From: Pleodorina starrii
Taxonomy: Eukaryota; Chlorophyta; Chlorophyceae; Chlamydomonadales; Volvocaceae
Reading direction: 5' to 3'
Assembly (NCBI GenBank): GCA_030267565.1
Contig: BRXU01000007.1
Span: forward strand, 744,001 to 808,000
Length of the DNA stretch: 64,000 bases
The notes below the pieces were generated by a model. That model saw nothing but the letters and a program-made list of their open reading frames with translations. It had not been told where the DNA came from and ran no database searches. Positions 35,701 to 47,405 of the stretch are shown here, piece by piece. The position numbers were made by a program, and so were the translations under genes. Positions within the stretch are counted from its first letter, which is position 1. The number at the start of each line of letters is the position of its first letter.

Positions 35701-38700
35701 GTGCCTGCCTCGGCGCCACTTGGCCGCCGCTTCTTGATGGCCCGCGTGTCGGCTGCGGCGGCGGCCGTCTTGGCGCTAGCGTTGCTGCTGCCGGCGTCGA
35801 TTGCGCCTTCCGCTCCCTGTGTTGCGGCTGCCAGCGGACACGGCGGCGGCGTGACTCCTGGGTCGTTGCCAATGTTGCCAAAGTTGAGGAACCGGGCCAG
35901 CGGCGACAGGGATTCCGCGTCGTCGCCGTCCCCGCTGTCACGGCTGCTGTTCCCTGCCGGCAAGGCCACGCCCACGATGATTGGCATGCCCCGCTGGCCC
36001 CCTCGGACTGCCTTCCGCTGCTCAGCGGCTGCGTTAGGGCTCCTCTCGCCCGCAGCCGCGGGCGGCGCGGCGTCCCGCCCAGTCCTTCCTGCTGCTGGGG
36101 CAGCTGGGACCGGGACCCCTGCGGGCGCCTCAGTCCGCTGCTGTGCCCGCGCGGCGTCGGTCTCGGACGACCCGGACGCATCGCCGGTGGGATGCCGGCT
36201 GCTGTCGACGGCGCCTGCAGTGCCCTGGCGGCCTGGCGCCGGATTGGCTAACACCTTTTCGCCGCCATGCTTTTTGTTGAAGGCAGCGGCGGCGCCCGCC
36301 GCGGCGGCATCTCCGTTAGGACTGTCTTGCAAGTCGGACAGGAAGTTGTTCAGGGCGTCACCTGCCGGGGGTCAAGCGCGTCTCGGTTAGGACGTGGTGG
36401 CGAGAAACACAGGCGCGCTCAAGGGGGACAAACCGCGCTCGCATCAAACAGCAAAGCATTGTCTCTGCTGGGCTAAGGCGCCATCGCCAAAGCCACAAAC
36501 ACCAACCAACCAGCAGGGTTCCGAAGGTCTGAAGCCCACTATAACAACGATACGGCAGCAAGCGGGCGCTGCACGTGGGGCCAACATGCGGCGAAGCGAC
36601 CGCCAAAACGTATCAAGCACCTCGTTTAGGCAGGGCGGGCAGGCGGGCCCTGCTGGACCCCGTCGCGGCCGCCAGGCCATCGCTGGCCATTGGAACATGC
36701 GCCGCTGGCGGGCAGTCCCGCCGGAGGCCACCGCCGTCAGTGGCTTCCACTTCAGCCGCTGGAGCCAAACTGCGGCTCCGTGCGCGCCCCTCAGCACCGC
36801 CGCCGCCGCCATCCTCCTCCAGCGTCGCGCCTCCATCGCACCTAGCGCGCCCTGGCTGTTGCTGCTGCTGCCGCCGCAAGCGCGCAATGGCTTTGATGGT
36901 TTCGGGGCTGAGTCCCTCCTCCCAGGCATCCTGCTGCACGTCCTCGCAGCTGAGGCCTCGCCCCAGCTCCTCGAAGGCATTGGCTGCGGTCGCCCTGGCG
37001 GCTGCCAGATCGTAGCCGCCGCCGCCGCCACCATCGCCCTTCCTCGCCGCCCAGTCATCTGCCATGATCAAGAAGTCGCTACCCGCCGGAGACGCAGCGA
37101 ACCGGCGCGGTGGCTGTGGCAGCGGAGAGCCGACATCCAGGCCTTGCTCGTGACCATTCCACAGGGGCGAAACCCAAAAATGGTCACGGTGCCGCCACCC
37201 GTAGATGTCGGCGCTCACATCCGATGCCGGCGAATTACCCATCATCGGCGACCGGAGCGTCGGGCTGTGGGCGACGACGGGGCACGGACTTGGCAGCATT
37301 GGCAGCTCAGGCATCGGCACCCGGGCGACCGGCGACGGACTCGCCACGCCGTCAGCGTCGGCTTCGCCCGGCAGTAAAGGGGACACGGTGGTGCGGCGAA
37401 CCTCCCGGATGAATAAGGGAGAGTCGCCCATCTCGTGCACGGCCGCGTAGCTGTCGCGGGCTCGCGCCTCAAACCGGCCGGCGGCGGTTTGCCGGTTGGA
37501 GTCTGGCGGCGTGTAGCCCAGGCCCGGACTGACCACCAGCAGCGGACTGCCGCTGCAGGCCGGCGGCTTGCGCCGCTGCCAGTTGAGCTCCGGTGAGAGC
37601 TCCGGCAGCAGCGGCGACGCCGCCGGCCCAGCTGCAAAGCCTTGCTCCACGCTGCTCCAGTCGGCAACCGTGCCCGAGGCGTCGGCGCGCCAGCGGTGGT
37701 TGCCCACAGGAAAGGCAACCAAAGGGCTGCTGCTGTACAAGGGGTCGCCATCGTCGTCGTCACCAATGCTCTGGAAGGCGTCCCCCAGGGCAGCCGCAAC
37801 GGTATCCCCCAGGGCGTGCCCCCGAGCCGCAGCAGCAGCCCCCATCGGGGCAACTGCAACCCACGGCGAAGTCCCCATCGTGATGTCTCCCAGGGCAGCT
37901 CCCAAGGCGGTGTCCAAGTCGAGATCTGCGCGGACAGCCTTGCCTGGCTGGGGCCTGGCAACAGGCAGGAACCCGGCGAAGCTGGTCACATTGGCATCCG
38001 CGTCGTCGTCTTCGCAGGCCTTGGCATCTCGCCTGCCTGCCTCGTAGCCGTATCCACCAAGCGAGTCTGCGTCCGGCCCCAGGGCGCCTAGAGCCGTGAC
38101 AGGAATACGCCGCGGCTTGGGGGGCTCATGTGTGAGGGCCGCGCCGCCTGCCGCTCCCCCGGTCCCGCGGGAGCGGGTGCCGCCACCACTCCCACCAGCG
38201 GCTGCCTCGCTGACAAGCACGCCCCTCCGCCTGCCGGCCGCCTGCGCCGGAGACTGCTCGCACAGAGCGTCGATGCCGTCGGGGTCTCCGAGGTCCACTT
38301 GCGCCGCCTTCCGCTTGCGCGCTTCCGTCGCTGCCGAAGCCCCCGTCCTCGGCTGTGGCTCTGCGGGCCCATCTCCGTGAAGTGATGCGGCCGGCGGTTC
38401 CGCCCAGGCCCCGCGGCCAAGGATCCTGCCGCCATCTCCGCCGCCAGCTCGCTCACTGACCGTCCCGCTCTTCCCGCCGCCCAGCTCCCCGGACGGCGGT
38501 TCGATCAGCGCAGCGCTGCCGCCTGCGTCGCCCGGCTCCGCTCGAGCCGCCTTCCACCGGCGCGAATCCGCCGGCGCCGGGGCCTCCGTCTCCGGTATCA
38601 GCAACGACGCCAGGCTCCTCGACTTGGACTGCCCCGGCAGGCCTGCGCCTCCGCCTGCCGCCTGCAGCTGCAGCAGGCTCTGCATCGGCCCCTGCATGCG

Positions 38701-40776
38701 CGGTGCCGCTACAGGCCGCGCCTCCGCCCCAAGCCGCATCGCCGCGGGCCGCTGCTGATCCATCGGCTGCTCCAGGGCCCACCGGCCTGCAGGCGGCTGA
38801 CTCCGCTGCTGCAGCCCCTGGACAAGCTGCGGCTCCGCCGCCAGCTCCGTCCCCATGCCCGCTGGAGCCTGACTGTGCCCCGCCCCCGAACGCTTGCCGT
38901 CCTGCAGGCCGGCAGCAGCGGGCGCGGTGTCCTCCCCGCCTCGTCCCTGTCCGCCGGAGAGCCCCCAGGCCTGCACCGCCAGATCCCGCAGCAGCCCCTG
39001 GACGGCCGGCAGGCTCTTGAAAACCACGTCCGACTTGTCCGCTTCCGAGGTCACGTCATAATCGGCGTGGGGGCACTCCAGCAGTACCAGGAAGGCCGGG
39101 TAGACTTTCACCGCGCCGCCGCCCCTGCCGCCGCCAGATCCGCCATCGCCCGCGTCGCCGAGGCCCCGGCCTCGCGCAGTCGCGGCCGCTGCTGCCTGAT
39201 GGTAGCCGGCGCGCTGGTAGGCCCGCAGGAAGTGCTCGTTCAGGAGCGCTGCCAGCAGCGGGCTACGCATGTTGCGGCGGTTGACGTACATGTACTGGTG
39301 ATGCGGGTGCGGGTAGGTCGCGGCGGGGCTGCTCAGGACGGCGCTCGCCCGGTAGCCCCTATCGCCATTGGCGACCAACAGCGGCAGGGAGGGCGGCTGC
39401 TCGGGGACGAGGCGCAGGAACGTGGCGGCGACGTTACGGCCCTGCACCGCGGGACGGAGAACGACAGGAAGGGAGGAGAGCTGGTCACGCTGAAGACGGG
39501 TGCACACGGGGAGAGAGCCGGGGCATGGCGTGGCGAGGGATGCTAGCGCCAATGCGGTGTGGCGTGAGGTTGCGCAGTGCAGCGCAGGCTGCTGCTGGGA
39601 CGCACCGCGGGGAGGTGCAGCAGGGTCTGGCCGGTTGGCGCCTGCAGCAGCGTGACGCTGACGTCGACGAATGGCAGCGCCATACGGAGCACCGCCTGGA
39701 GGGTGCTGGCCTCCGTGTCCCTGGGGGGTAAACAGAAAAGACCGCAGCGGAGAAGGAGACGGCGTTAGCGAACGGACCCAGAACCCAGCAGTACTTACCG
39801 TGTCCCTGGGGGCGCAGGGTTTGGATCAGGACAGGGCATCCAGGGAGGGTCAGTCAGGTGCGGGTGATGTGGGCCGTCTCGCAAAGGCAGCGGTGCAGGG
39901 TCCGCGGGCGGCGCCGTGTGCGTAGCATGTACTCCTGGGGTGCTAATGGCCACGCTTCATCCACATGCGGGCGATTTGGAAAAGGTGTTGCACCAAGTGC
40001 GGTCAAGAGCCTGTAGTGTGCCTCACGCAGTAGTCCCTATCGTCAAGCATGATGTGCCATGAGAGGCTATCCGCGAATCCAGCCGAATGCGCCGTTCCGC
40101 GCACACTTGCACGGGGTTACCTGTGCTGGCCCGCGAGTTGCCGTTGCCGAACGGGCTGGTTGTGCAAGAAACGTTTGACTGCTACTGAAGTGCCCGAGTG
40201 CGCGCGCTGGACGGCACTGGGCCCCGTGTGCACTTTGTTGCCGCTCGACTGCACGTTCTTGCCGAGAGTCACAAAGGTGCCCCGCGCGCGAGATGTGACG
40301 CACACGTCCGCAATCCCGAACAAGCTGCTGATGGCCTCGCCGCGGAAGCCCAGCGTCCGCACTCCGTTCTGCAGGTCTGCCATGCTGCGCATCTTTGAGG
40401 TGCTGTATCGACCTCCCAAAGCTTCAAGGTCGTCGCTCCGGATTCCGAATCCTGAAAGCGTGGCAGCAAGGGTAGGGCAGGCGGGAGTGTTGAAGGGTTG
40501 GGAGAGTGGGATGGGTGTGGGGTCTTCGCCGCCTTGCCGACGCCTCATCTCAGATAGCGCCAACCCGCACACCCGGGACCAACCGCTTCCCCTTTTACCA
40601 TCATCGTCAACCGTGAAGTCGAGCGCTCTGGCGTTCAATGTAATGTAGACATTGCGGGCGTCCGCATCGATAGCGTTGGCGAGAAGCTCTACTACCGCTT
40701 GTGACACAGTATTAAGGGCGACATCTGTCCGGAGCCGCTCTGCCAAGGCTTGCGGCAGGGGTCGGACTACTGGCAT
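32735..40776 (-). CDS. MLH3: DNA mismatch-repair / meiotic crossover endonuclease MLH3 (MutL-gamma subunit)
   Basis: Seven exons on the minus strand: 40776-40599, 40451-40121, 39720-39606, 39441-36621, 36361-34269, 33974-33396, 33169-32735, about 2,183 residues. The N-terminal GHKL ATPase is intact: VVELLANAIDADA (E30, N34, D37), DDDGFGIRSDDL, RYSTSK and GFRGEAISSL. A transducer region follows with QYMYVNRRN. About 1,500 residues of Gly/Ala/Gln-rich linker come next. The C-terminal endonuclease domain begins VLRQVDRKFIPVM and carries the metal-site motif DQHAAHERVRLEQL, then ACRTAVMFGD and QCAHGRPT. These match human and plant MLH3 rather than PMS1/PMS2 or MLH1. MLH3 pairs with MLH1 to nick DNA in meiotic crossover resolution and repair. 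It is far longer than human (~1,450) or plant MLH3 because of the linker. The donor of exon 4 is the least certain border, since other phase-1 GTs lie upstream in the same exon. Confidence 0.92.
39713..39812 (-). repeat. 15-bp direct repeat duplicating the MLH3 exon-3 acceptor
   Basis: CCGTGTCCCTGGGGG occurs at 39713-39727 and 39798-39812, 85 bp apart. In the gene sense each copy is a C tract, then CAG|GGACACGG, so both are usable 3' splice sites. The distal copy also carries a GTAAGT donor right after GGACACG. Confidence 0.85.
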
Positions 40777-41257
40777 ACCGGTAATCAGATGGTGTCCGAG
40801 TGTGGTTCAGTGTCCAGTTGATGTCAAGAATCTTTGTACATGGCTTAGACCATTTGAGCGATGTCACCATCCGGTCTGCAGGAAGACGTATAGGCCAACG
40901 CGCAAGATCGTGACAGCTGCTGATGGATCCGGACATTTCAGTAGTAGTACGCAAGGCGCGTCTATCTGCATGGTGTCTCGCATGCACGATATAGCTTCCT
41001 GTTCAGCTCCTATGTTGAAAGATGCAGTTATGATGTGTGGTTGCTCATTTTGAACTTCTACTTTCGTTAGGTAGCTCTAGTGGGGCCACAATAACCGCTG
41101 GGCTAATCGAGATTATTTTGTAAAGGGTTTTCAGCTTTCGACATATTTATTCCGTTTTTCGTCTTTTGGAGGCGGGTAATAGGAGAACATGACAAAAGGA
41201 TCGGTTTAGCCTACCAACCTGCGTTGGCCCCCCCTGTCGGGGTGGAGCTTATTTCCA
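40777..41257. promoter_or_regulatory. Divergent promoter region between MLH3 and the GH47 mannosidase
   Basis: Only 481 bp separate the two start codons, which face away from each other. The stretch is noticeably AT-richer than the genes, with AT-rich patches near 41110-41165. Both 5' UTRs and core promoters must lie here. No TATA box is assigned with confidence. Confidence 0.6.
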
Positions 41258-44200
41258 ATGTTTCCTCGGCCTGGTTCCGCTTTCAAGGCCGGGCGTCCTG
41301 CTTGGCATCGCCTGCTACGGACACGGAGCGCTCGTCTGTGTATCTTCGCAGTTGGCTGCGTCGCTCTGGTGACGTATGTGTGGGTCGTCTGTTTTCTGCA
41401 TCCAGCCCGGCTCGCAAGTCACATACGGCAGCAGCAGGGGGAGCAGGAGCAGCTGGACAGCGGCACGCCGCGGAATCAATACCAGGGCGCGCTTCCGCGG
41501 AAGACGTCGCCCCCAGCGGCATCCCCACCCCCGCCGCCATCGCGGCCGCCGCCATCACCGCCGCCCCCGAAACACCGCCCGATGAGGCACTTCCCTCACA
41601 AGGACAAGAAGTACCGTATATGGAAGCTGCCCGCCGTCGACCGGTCGCCGCGCTGTACGCAGTCTGGCATTTGTGACGGCAACTATACCTGCGGCGCCGA
41701 TATGCTGGGCTGCATCACGGACGCGAAGCAGCGCAAGGAGAAGGTCCGGGAGGCGGCTCGGTGGACGTGGAAGGGCTACAGGTTAGCACCAACGCCACTT
41801 CTAGGTCCTGGATGTCTGCAGCAGCCGAAGCCCGCCTTTCGGTCTATTCGTGTGATGCGGCGGGAGGTCGGCCGGCCTCCATCTGTCCTTTCACTGTAAA
41901 TCGATTCATTCAGGTCGTGTAGCGGTGCTTCCTGCATACTGTGCATGTATCGGGTTCCATGGCCTGGGGGATCCCGCTGGTCGATTGCCTGCAGCGAACC
42001 TCGCATGCGCGGACCCAGGAGCACGGCGCCCTCACACTGCGCACCTCCTCTGCATCCCCTCGGCACCCCCCCAAAGCCCTTCTATTTGCGAAACCCAAAT
42101 CGCCCCAACGTTTACCGTTCACGGGCTCCGGCCTACCGTATACGTGGATAACCCAACCACCCAACAGGCAATACGCGTGGGGCCACGACGAGCTCAACGC
42201 CGGCACCCGCGACTCGCGGGAGTGGTTCAGCATGGGCCTTACCATCGTGGACAGTCTGGACACGCTGCAGATCCTGGGGCTGCTGGAGGAGTACTCGGAG
42301 GCGCGCTACTGGGTGGCAAACCACCTGAACTTCAACCAGGGGGAGGTCTCGGTGGGTGCTGCGCTGGAGCGGAGGGCCACCGGGGGCTTTGGTTCTGCTT
42401 GGGCAACAGTCCGTCAGGGAAGGGTGCATGCCGTAGTTGTAGAGGCCTGTGGAAATGGGACCTGGAGTTGGTGCTGCGGACAGGCGATGCTCATCATGGA
42501 TCAGGCCACAGCCCGTCGGACCCACGCGCTTCTTTTCGCTGCATGTGGTATGTTGCGGCCTTCCACCTAGCCTCTCTTGGCCAAGTCTCCGGGTCTGCCA
42601 GGTGCCTCGGCGGCGCATTGCGTCTGGCGCATTTCCTTCTCGCTACTGTTGCCCTTCCTTCTCCCCGCCGTCCGCTGATCGGATGGCTGGCAGCAAGGGG
42701 GTGCGGCCCGCCCCGCACTCATCCTGGCTGTGCACCGCACGGACGCCGATCGTGCAGGTCTTTGAAACGACGATCCGCATCCTCGGCGGCCTCGCAGCGG
42801 CCTTTTACCACAGCGGCGGCGACGAGCTGTACCTGGTGAAGGCGGTAGAGTTCGCCGAGAGGTGCGCTCGGCGCCTCCCCCGCACGCAGTGACTCATTCT
42901 TATATAAAGGAGCATATCACTCCCTGATCCCCCGCACGCATATCGTCACGCATATCGTCACGTGGCGCGGCATTTGCGTCAAGCACACAACAGGGACGAG
43001 CAGCTCGTGCCGGCCGGGGAGGCGGCCTTGCCGCATCACCCGAGAATGATTGCACCAAGTGAATGCCCGCATGCGAACGGCATGCAACTGCGTACCCGAA
43101 TCATTGTGACCGCATTTGGGGGCTTGGTCTCGGAGCTGAGGCGCAACTGCACCCGATTGGACGCGCAGGCTGCTGCCCGCATTCAACACCACCAGTGGTC
43201 TCCCGCAGCCGCACTTCAACGTCCATGTCGACGAGGGCATGTGGCGCTCGCGCGTCGCCGTTGGCAGCACGTGCCTCGCGGAGGCCGCCACGCTGTCCAT
43301 GGAGTTCAGCGCCGTGTCCAGGCTCTCAGGTGCGGGACTGGGGATGTGAAGACTGCGGCTAGAACCGCTACGGTTGCGGCTAGGAACGCTGCGGCACCCA
43401 GCGCGGTCTGGACCGCATGTCGCCCAGGCGGTGTGCAGCCCAGCCTTCGCCAGCCGCCGGCGAACACCAGCAGCGCCCTTCCCGCTTACCACTCGAGCAC
43501 TATCCACGGCCTGTTGCCGCAACCGCGTGGCGGGGTCGTTGCCCAAAGCTCGCGCGAGGCGAATGCGCCGAATCATCCTGGCTTTTTGGTGGCGCCTCGC
43601 ACGCCTGTCCCGCAGCTTGTCCCGAAGAGGTGCCCTCCTCCTCGGGATTCTTGTGTGATCTCGCCGTTGCCGCGAGGCAGCCTCGAGTCCGCGCCACGCG
43701 CCTCGCCCGGCAGTCATCGCCGTTCCGCGGCGCACATCGCTCGGCGTCCCGCCGCGCGTCTTGCTGCGCTGCGCTGCCAAAAAACGCCAAACGTGCAGGT
43801 CAGCCCAAGTACCGCAAGATCGCCATGGTGCCGTGGTTCCGGCTGTCCAGCATGCAGAACATGGACGGCCTGTACTGCACTTTCCTGAACGGCGACAGCA
43901 TGTCCTGCTCCAGCAACCACTACACGTTTGGCGCCGCCGCGGACAGCGCCTACGAGTACATGCTCAAGCAGTGGATCCTCGACGGGGAGGACACGGTGCG
44001 AGCGAGGGCGCGCCGCGGGTTCTGCAAAGCGGGAAAATGGGTACACGCCGCGCTACGTCGGGAAACTACCGGAGCAGGAACGGGGGCTACCGCCGGATAG
44101 TATCATGCGCTCTCACGGGATGGGCGCTCCCTGCCGCCTCTCTCTCTCTCTCCGCCTCCCGCTGCAAAGGCGTGAGCGCGGACACGGTGCCAGGGCTCTA

Positions 44201-46665
44201 CGCACGGTAGTCTAGTCCATACCCGCCCTCTAAGTGAACCCGCGGAGCCTGGCCCCCTCGAGGGCACGTCCGTGTGATACGCCACCGCTCATTCTGCGCC
44301 GGTGTCCTCGGCGGCTGCGTGCCGGTGCCCATCCATCCATCCGTCCATCCGTCCGTCCAGATGTGCTTGGATCTGTACAAGCGGGCGCTCCAGGGGATGC
44401 GCAAGCACATGCTGACGCAGCTGTGGATGGGTGAGGACATTGGCGACGTGTGGATTGCGGCGGACAGCGAAGGCGGCATCACCAGGACGCTCGTGTTGGA
44501 GCACCTGACGTGCTTCCTGCCCGGCACCATGGCCCTGGGTGCGTCGCGCGGATGCGAGTAATGGGGGGGGAGGGGGCTTGCGCGGCTGCTGAAGTGGGTC
44601 GCAACGGGCGGGAGCTTCTGCCGGCTGTGGTAAACAGGCGCGCCCTTGCGAATGACGCTCATAAGACGGCAAGATGCAGAAGACGGTTCGTCCAGGAACC
44701 GCCCGCGTCCGCGTTCCACCGACTCGAGGGTGCGTGGCTAGAGGGGCACCCGGCCTCCGCGAAATGCCCGGAGAAGGTTCGCGCCTTTCACGCCGCTCTC
44801 TCGTAACATGTTGGTCGCCGCGTGCATTGTACCCACGTCGCGACCCTGCATCCGTTGCTTGCGGTACGGCCCCCCAGGTCACATGTACGGCATCAACACC
44901 GCCAACTCGACCGACGAGGACGACGACCTGACCGTCGCCATCAAGCTCATGAAGGCCTGCTACGAGCTCTACCACCAGACCGCCACCGGCGTGGCGTTCG
45001 ACTCGGTGCACCTGGTGCCGCGTTACTCCCCGCCGCCGCCACCTCCGCCGTCACCCCCGCCGCCGCCATCGCCGCCGCCGCCGCCGCCGCCGGTGGTGAG
45101 CCAAGCGGCTGCCAGCCAGTCGCAGACCAGCGCGGCGTCGGCTGAGGGCACCGGCGCCGCGGCGGGCGCCAACGCGGCTGCGGGCTCTGTGCAACAGCAG
45201 GGAGCCAGCGGCGCGACGACAAGCAGGAGGCTGCTCGGTGTCGCGGAGGCGGCGAAGGTCAAGTACGAGTTCCAGCCCCGTAGCAGGGAGAACTTCCTGC
45301 GGCCTGAGGTTGCGGAGTCCCTGTTCTACCTGTGGCGTGCGACAGGTTTGTGTGCGTGTGCATGTGTGCGTGTCTGTCGACGTGTGTTCGGGGGCGCTGG
45401 GGCTGCTTTACCGCTTTGTGTGTGTGCGCCTGCCCCGCTAGTAGGCGCCTGACTGTTATGTACCGTACTCCACGGGCTCGTCCATCTCAGCATGCGCAAC
45501 CACCGCGCGCATCTAACACAGTAGCGTCGCGTGACCCACAGATAGCGACCCACCGTTTATGGGCCCGACAGGGTCGGTCCACCGTTCTACCGCTCTCTTT
45601 TGAGGACGATGGACTCACTTCCTGGCCTCCGGACAAGTCGCTCTTGCCCGGCGGCCCCTGTCCGTTCCGCGGTCATGGGGCCGGCAACGTTGCGATGTGC
45701 GTTCATTTGCCCCCCGCGCCCCCGCGTGCCCAGTGTGGATCAGCCGCAGCCTCTTTTTTTGGTTTGGTGTCCATCTTCGCGTCACAGCGCCGACGTACCT
45801 CGCAGGACTCTTCTGGCGCGCGCGGTGCCCTTCACGCGCGGTGCCCATACCATGGCGCGGTGCCCTTAACCCGTGACCATGCCGCAGAATTCGTTGGTGC
45901 TGAAATTGCCGCTGCTGCCCCGACGCATTATGCTGCCCCGAACCCCTTTGGCACTGCTGCTCAGGCGATCCCATCTACCGCGAGTGGGGTTGGAACATGT
46001 TCCGCGCGTACGAGCGGTGGTGCCGCGTGAACACGGGCGGCTACCAGGTGCTGGCGGACGTGACCGTGGTGCCGCCCAGCGTCGGCAACAAGATGGAGTC
46101 GTTCTGGATGGCGGAGACCATGAAGTACTTTTACCTGCTCTTTTCGGATGACCCGGATGAGGTGAGTCGTTAAGCGGCGCGGGCCGCGCCGCGCCGCGCG
46201 GCGGCACCTCGCCCGGCTGGGGTCGTCGGTCGTCGGGTGACGGATATGCAGCAGTTGTGGTGGCGCGGGGAACACTGCGGCCTACCTCCGCCGATTTCCG
46301 GGAAATCCAAGCGCTGCAGCGCATCGTGCATCCCACCGCTGCTGCTGCTGCTGCTGCTGCACTCAAACCTGCTGCATGCTTCCCGGTCGTCAGCCGCTAT
46401 ATCCCCAGCGCCGTCATCCTGCCAAAGTATCAGTTGTGTCTGTGCTCCTCCCGACCAGATACCTTTGGACGAGTTCGTGTTCAACACGGAGGCGCACCCG
46501 CTGGCCCGATGGGGCTCCGAAACCGAAGCAACGCTGTCGGAGGTGCTGGCCAAGTTCCATGCCCGGCGGGGCAGCACGTGGCTGGGGGCAGACGCGCTGA
46601 ACAAGGTCGCGGACTGGGTGCGAGCCACCGGTCGCGCCGGGCGACGGCGGAGAGCGCGCTCATGA
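41258..46665 (+). CDS. Mannosyl-oligosaccharide 1,2-alpha-mannosidase, GH47 (class I), type II membrane protein
   Basis: Nine exons: 41258-41781, 42168-42351, 42758-42861, 43169-43329, 43799-43995, 44361-44538, 44878-45345, 45965-46161, 46459-46665; about 739 residues. The N-terminus is basic and cytosolic, then a single anchor at residues ~27-48 (CIFAVGCVALVTYVWVVCFL). A proline-rich stem (41507-41572) precedes the catalytic domain. GH47 blocks appear in order: YAWGHDELN, TIVDSLDTLQILGLLEEY, VFETTIRILGGL, LAEAATLSMEF, SAYEYMLKQW, FLRPEVAESLFYLWRATG, YREWGWNMF and VFNTEAHPL, the last including the calcium-binding Thr. The enzyme trims Man9/Man8 N-glycans in the ER or Golgi; the long stem favours Golgi. 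Odd feature: an (S)P-rich plus Gln/Ala-rich insert (45027 to about 45270) sits inside the catalytic domain just before the FLRPE block. Confidence 0.93.
42113..42155 (+). repeat. Dispersed intronic repeat, TACCGTT-ACGGGCTCC-TATACGTGG family, copy in GH47 intron 1
   Basis: The blocks TACCGTTC, ACGGGCTCCGGCC and TATACGTGGATAACC follow in order. They end 12 bp before the intron's AG acceptor (42166-42167). The same blocks occur in USP7 intron 20. Confidence 0.75.
42902..42924 (+). repeat. 23-bp dispersed repeat, GH47 intron copy
   Basis: Begins ATATAAAGGAGCATATCA and is identical over 23 bp to 53556-53578 in USP7 intron 3. It is followed by a tandem GCATATCGTCAC pair at about 42938-42961. Confidence 0.85.
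45027..45092 (+). repeat. Poly-Pro/(SP)n block inside the GH47 catalytic domain
   Basis: In-frame CCG/CCA/TCA codons encode runs of five to seven prolines broken by single serines. They are followed by an Ala/Ser/Gln-rich stretch. This is the composition of volvocine hydroxyproline-rich glycoprotein spacers. Confidence 0.85.
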
Positions 46666-47405
46666 GCTTGTTGGCGTGTGACGCGGCCTAGCGACATCGG
46701 CCCATGCGAGCGTAGGGTTTGCGTGCGGGATCCCGGGAGACTGCGAGTGACCGCTGAGAGCTAGCAACACTCAAGGCATGCGCGCGTGACGTAACAATTG
46801 AGATACGGTAAGCATGCAAGGATGATCGGACCTGGGCGCGGGCTGTGCATTTGTTGTAAGGGGTGGTTTCCCATAAGGTAGATGGGGCCATGGGGCCAGG
46901 ATGCGGTCCCGCATGAAAGTACGCATTGCGTTCATCCATGCCCTAAGTACGCAGGCTTGACGGTTGTGTAGAAGCCCAGGGGAGGCAGGGGAGGTTCATG
47001 GGCGAGCGGCGGAGGTCCGGGCGTGCGGGTGAGAACTCGAGTAGGGTTGATGGTCCAAAGGCGGGAACGGCTTGGTACAGCAGTGATCTCAATGGGCAGC
47101 AAGTCGTCGTGTCGCTGAGGGTTTGGCTTACGAAGCTTGAAATGTAAACGCGGTGATGGGTTAGTAATGCCGTACGCTATCGTACCAGGTCGTCGAACAG
47201 ATGTAACTTCTGCTGTAATCCAAGCGCGGTTGCGTCCAATTCGGTCTAGGGACAGTGTCTTGTATCGCTTAACAGCAATCAGCGAACCAGCGCGGTCAAC
47301 CTCCGGCGGGGCGCACCAGCCTTACCTGGCGTTCCCTGAAGAAAACATGTTATAGAAATAAGGGCAGAAATATAGCGCTCCCTAGCCGTAAGCAGGCGCG
47401 TCTCC
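46666..47405. other. Intergenic region between GH47 and FRA10AC1 genes
   Basis: Contains the GH47 3' UTR with its poly(A) signal and the FRA10AC1 promoter. No reading frame of interest. Confidence 0.55.
46855..46859 (+). terminator. TGTAA polyadenylation signal of the GH47 gene
   Basis: TGTAA about 190 nt after the stop at 46663-46665. Confidence 0.6.

Noticed and set aside
36613..39552. 979-codon ORF as an independent gene
   Set aside because: It starts upstream of an acceptor with the MLH3 transducer sequence (QYMYVNRRN) and ends in the linker, so it is MLH3 exon 4 plus intronic flanks.
42901..42911. TATATAAAGG as a TATA box
   Set aside because: It lies inside a GH47 intron and is part of a 23-bp repeat also found in a USP7 intron; no transcript starts there by the gene model.
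42917..43780. 287-codon minus-strand ORF over GH47 introns 3-4
   Set aside because: It overlaps the conserved GH47 exon 4 on the opposite strand, is Arg/Ala-rich, and has no recognisable domain.
44331..44360. CCATCCATCCGTCC repeats as a regulatory array
   Set aside because: Simple tetranucleotide repeats forming the pyrimidine tract of the GH47 exon 6 acceptor.
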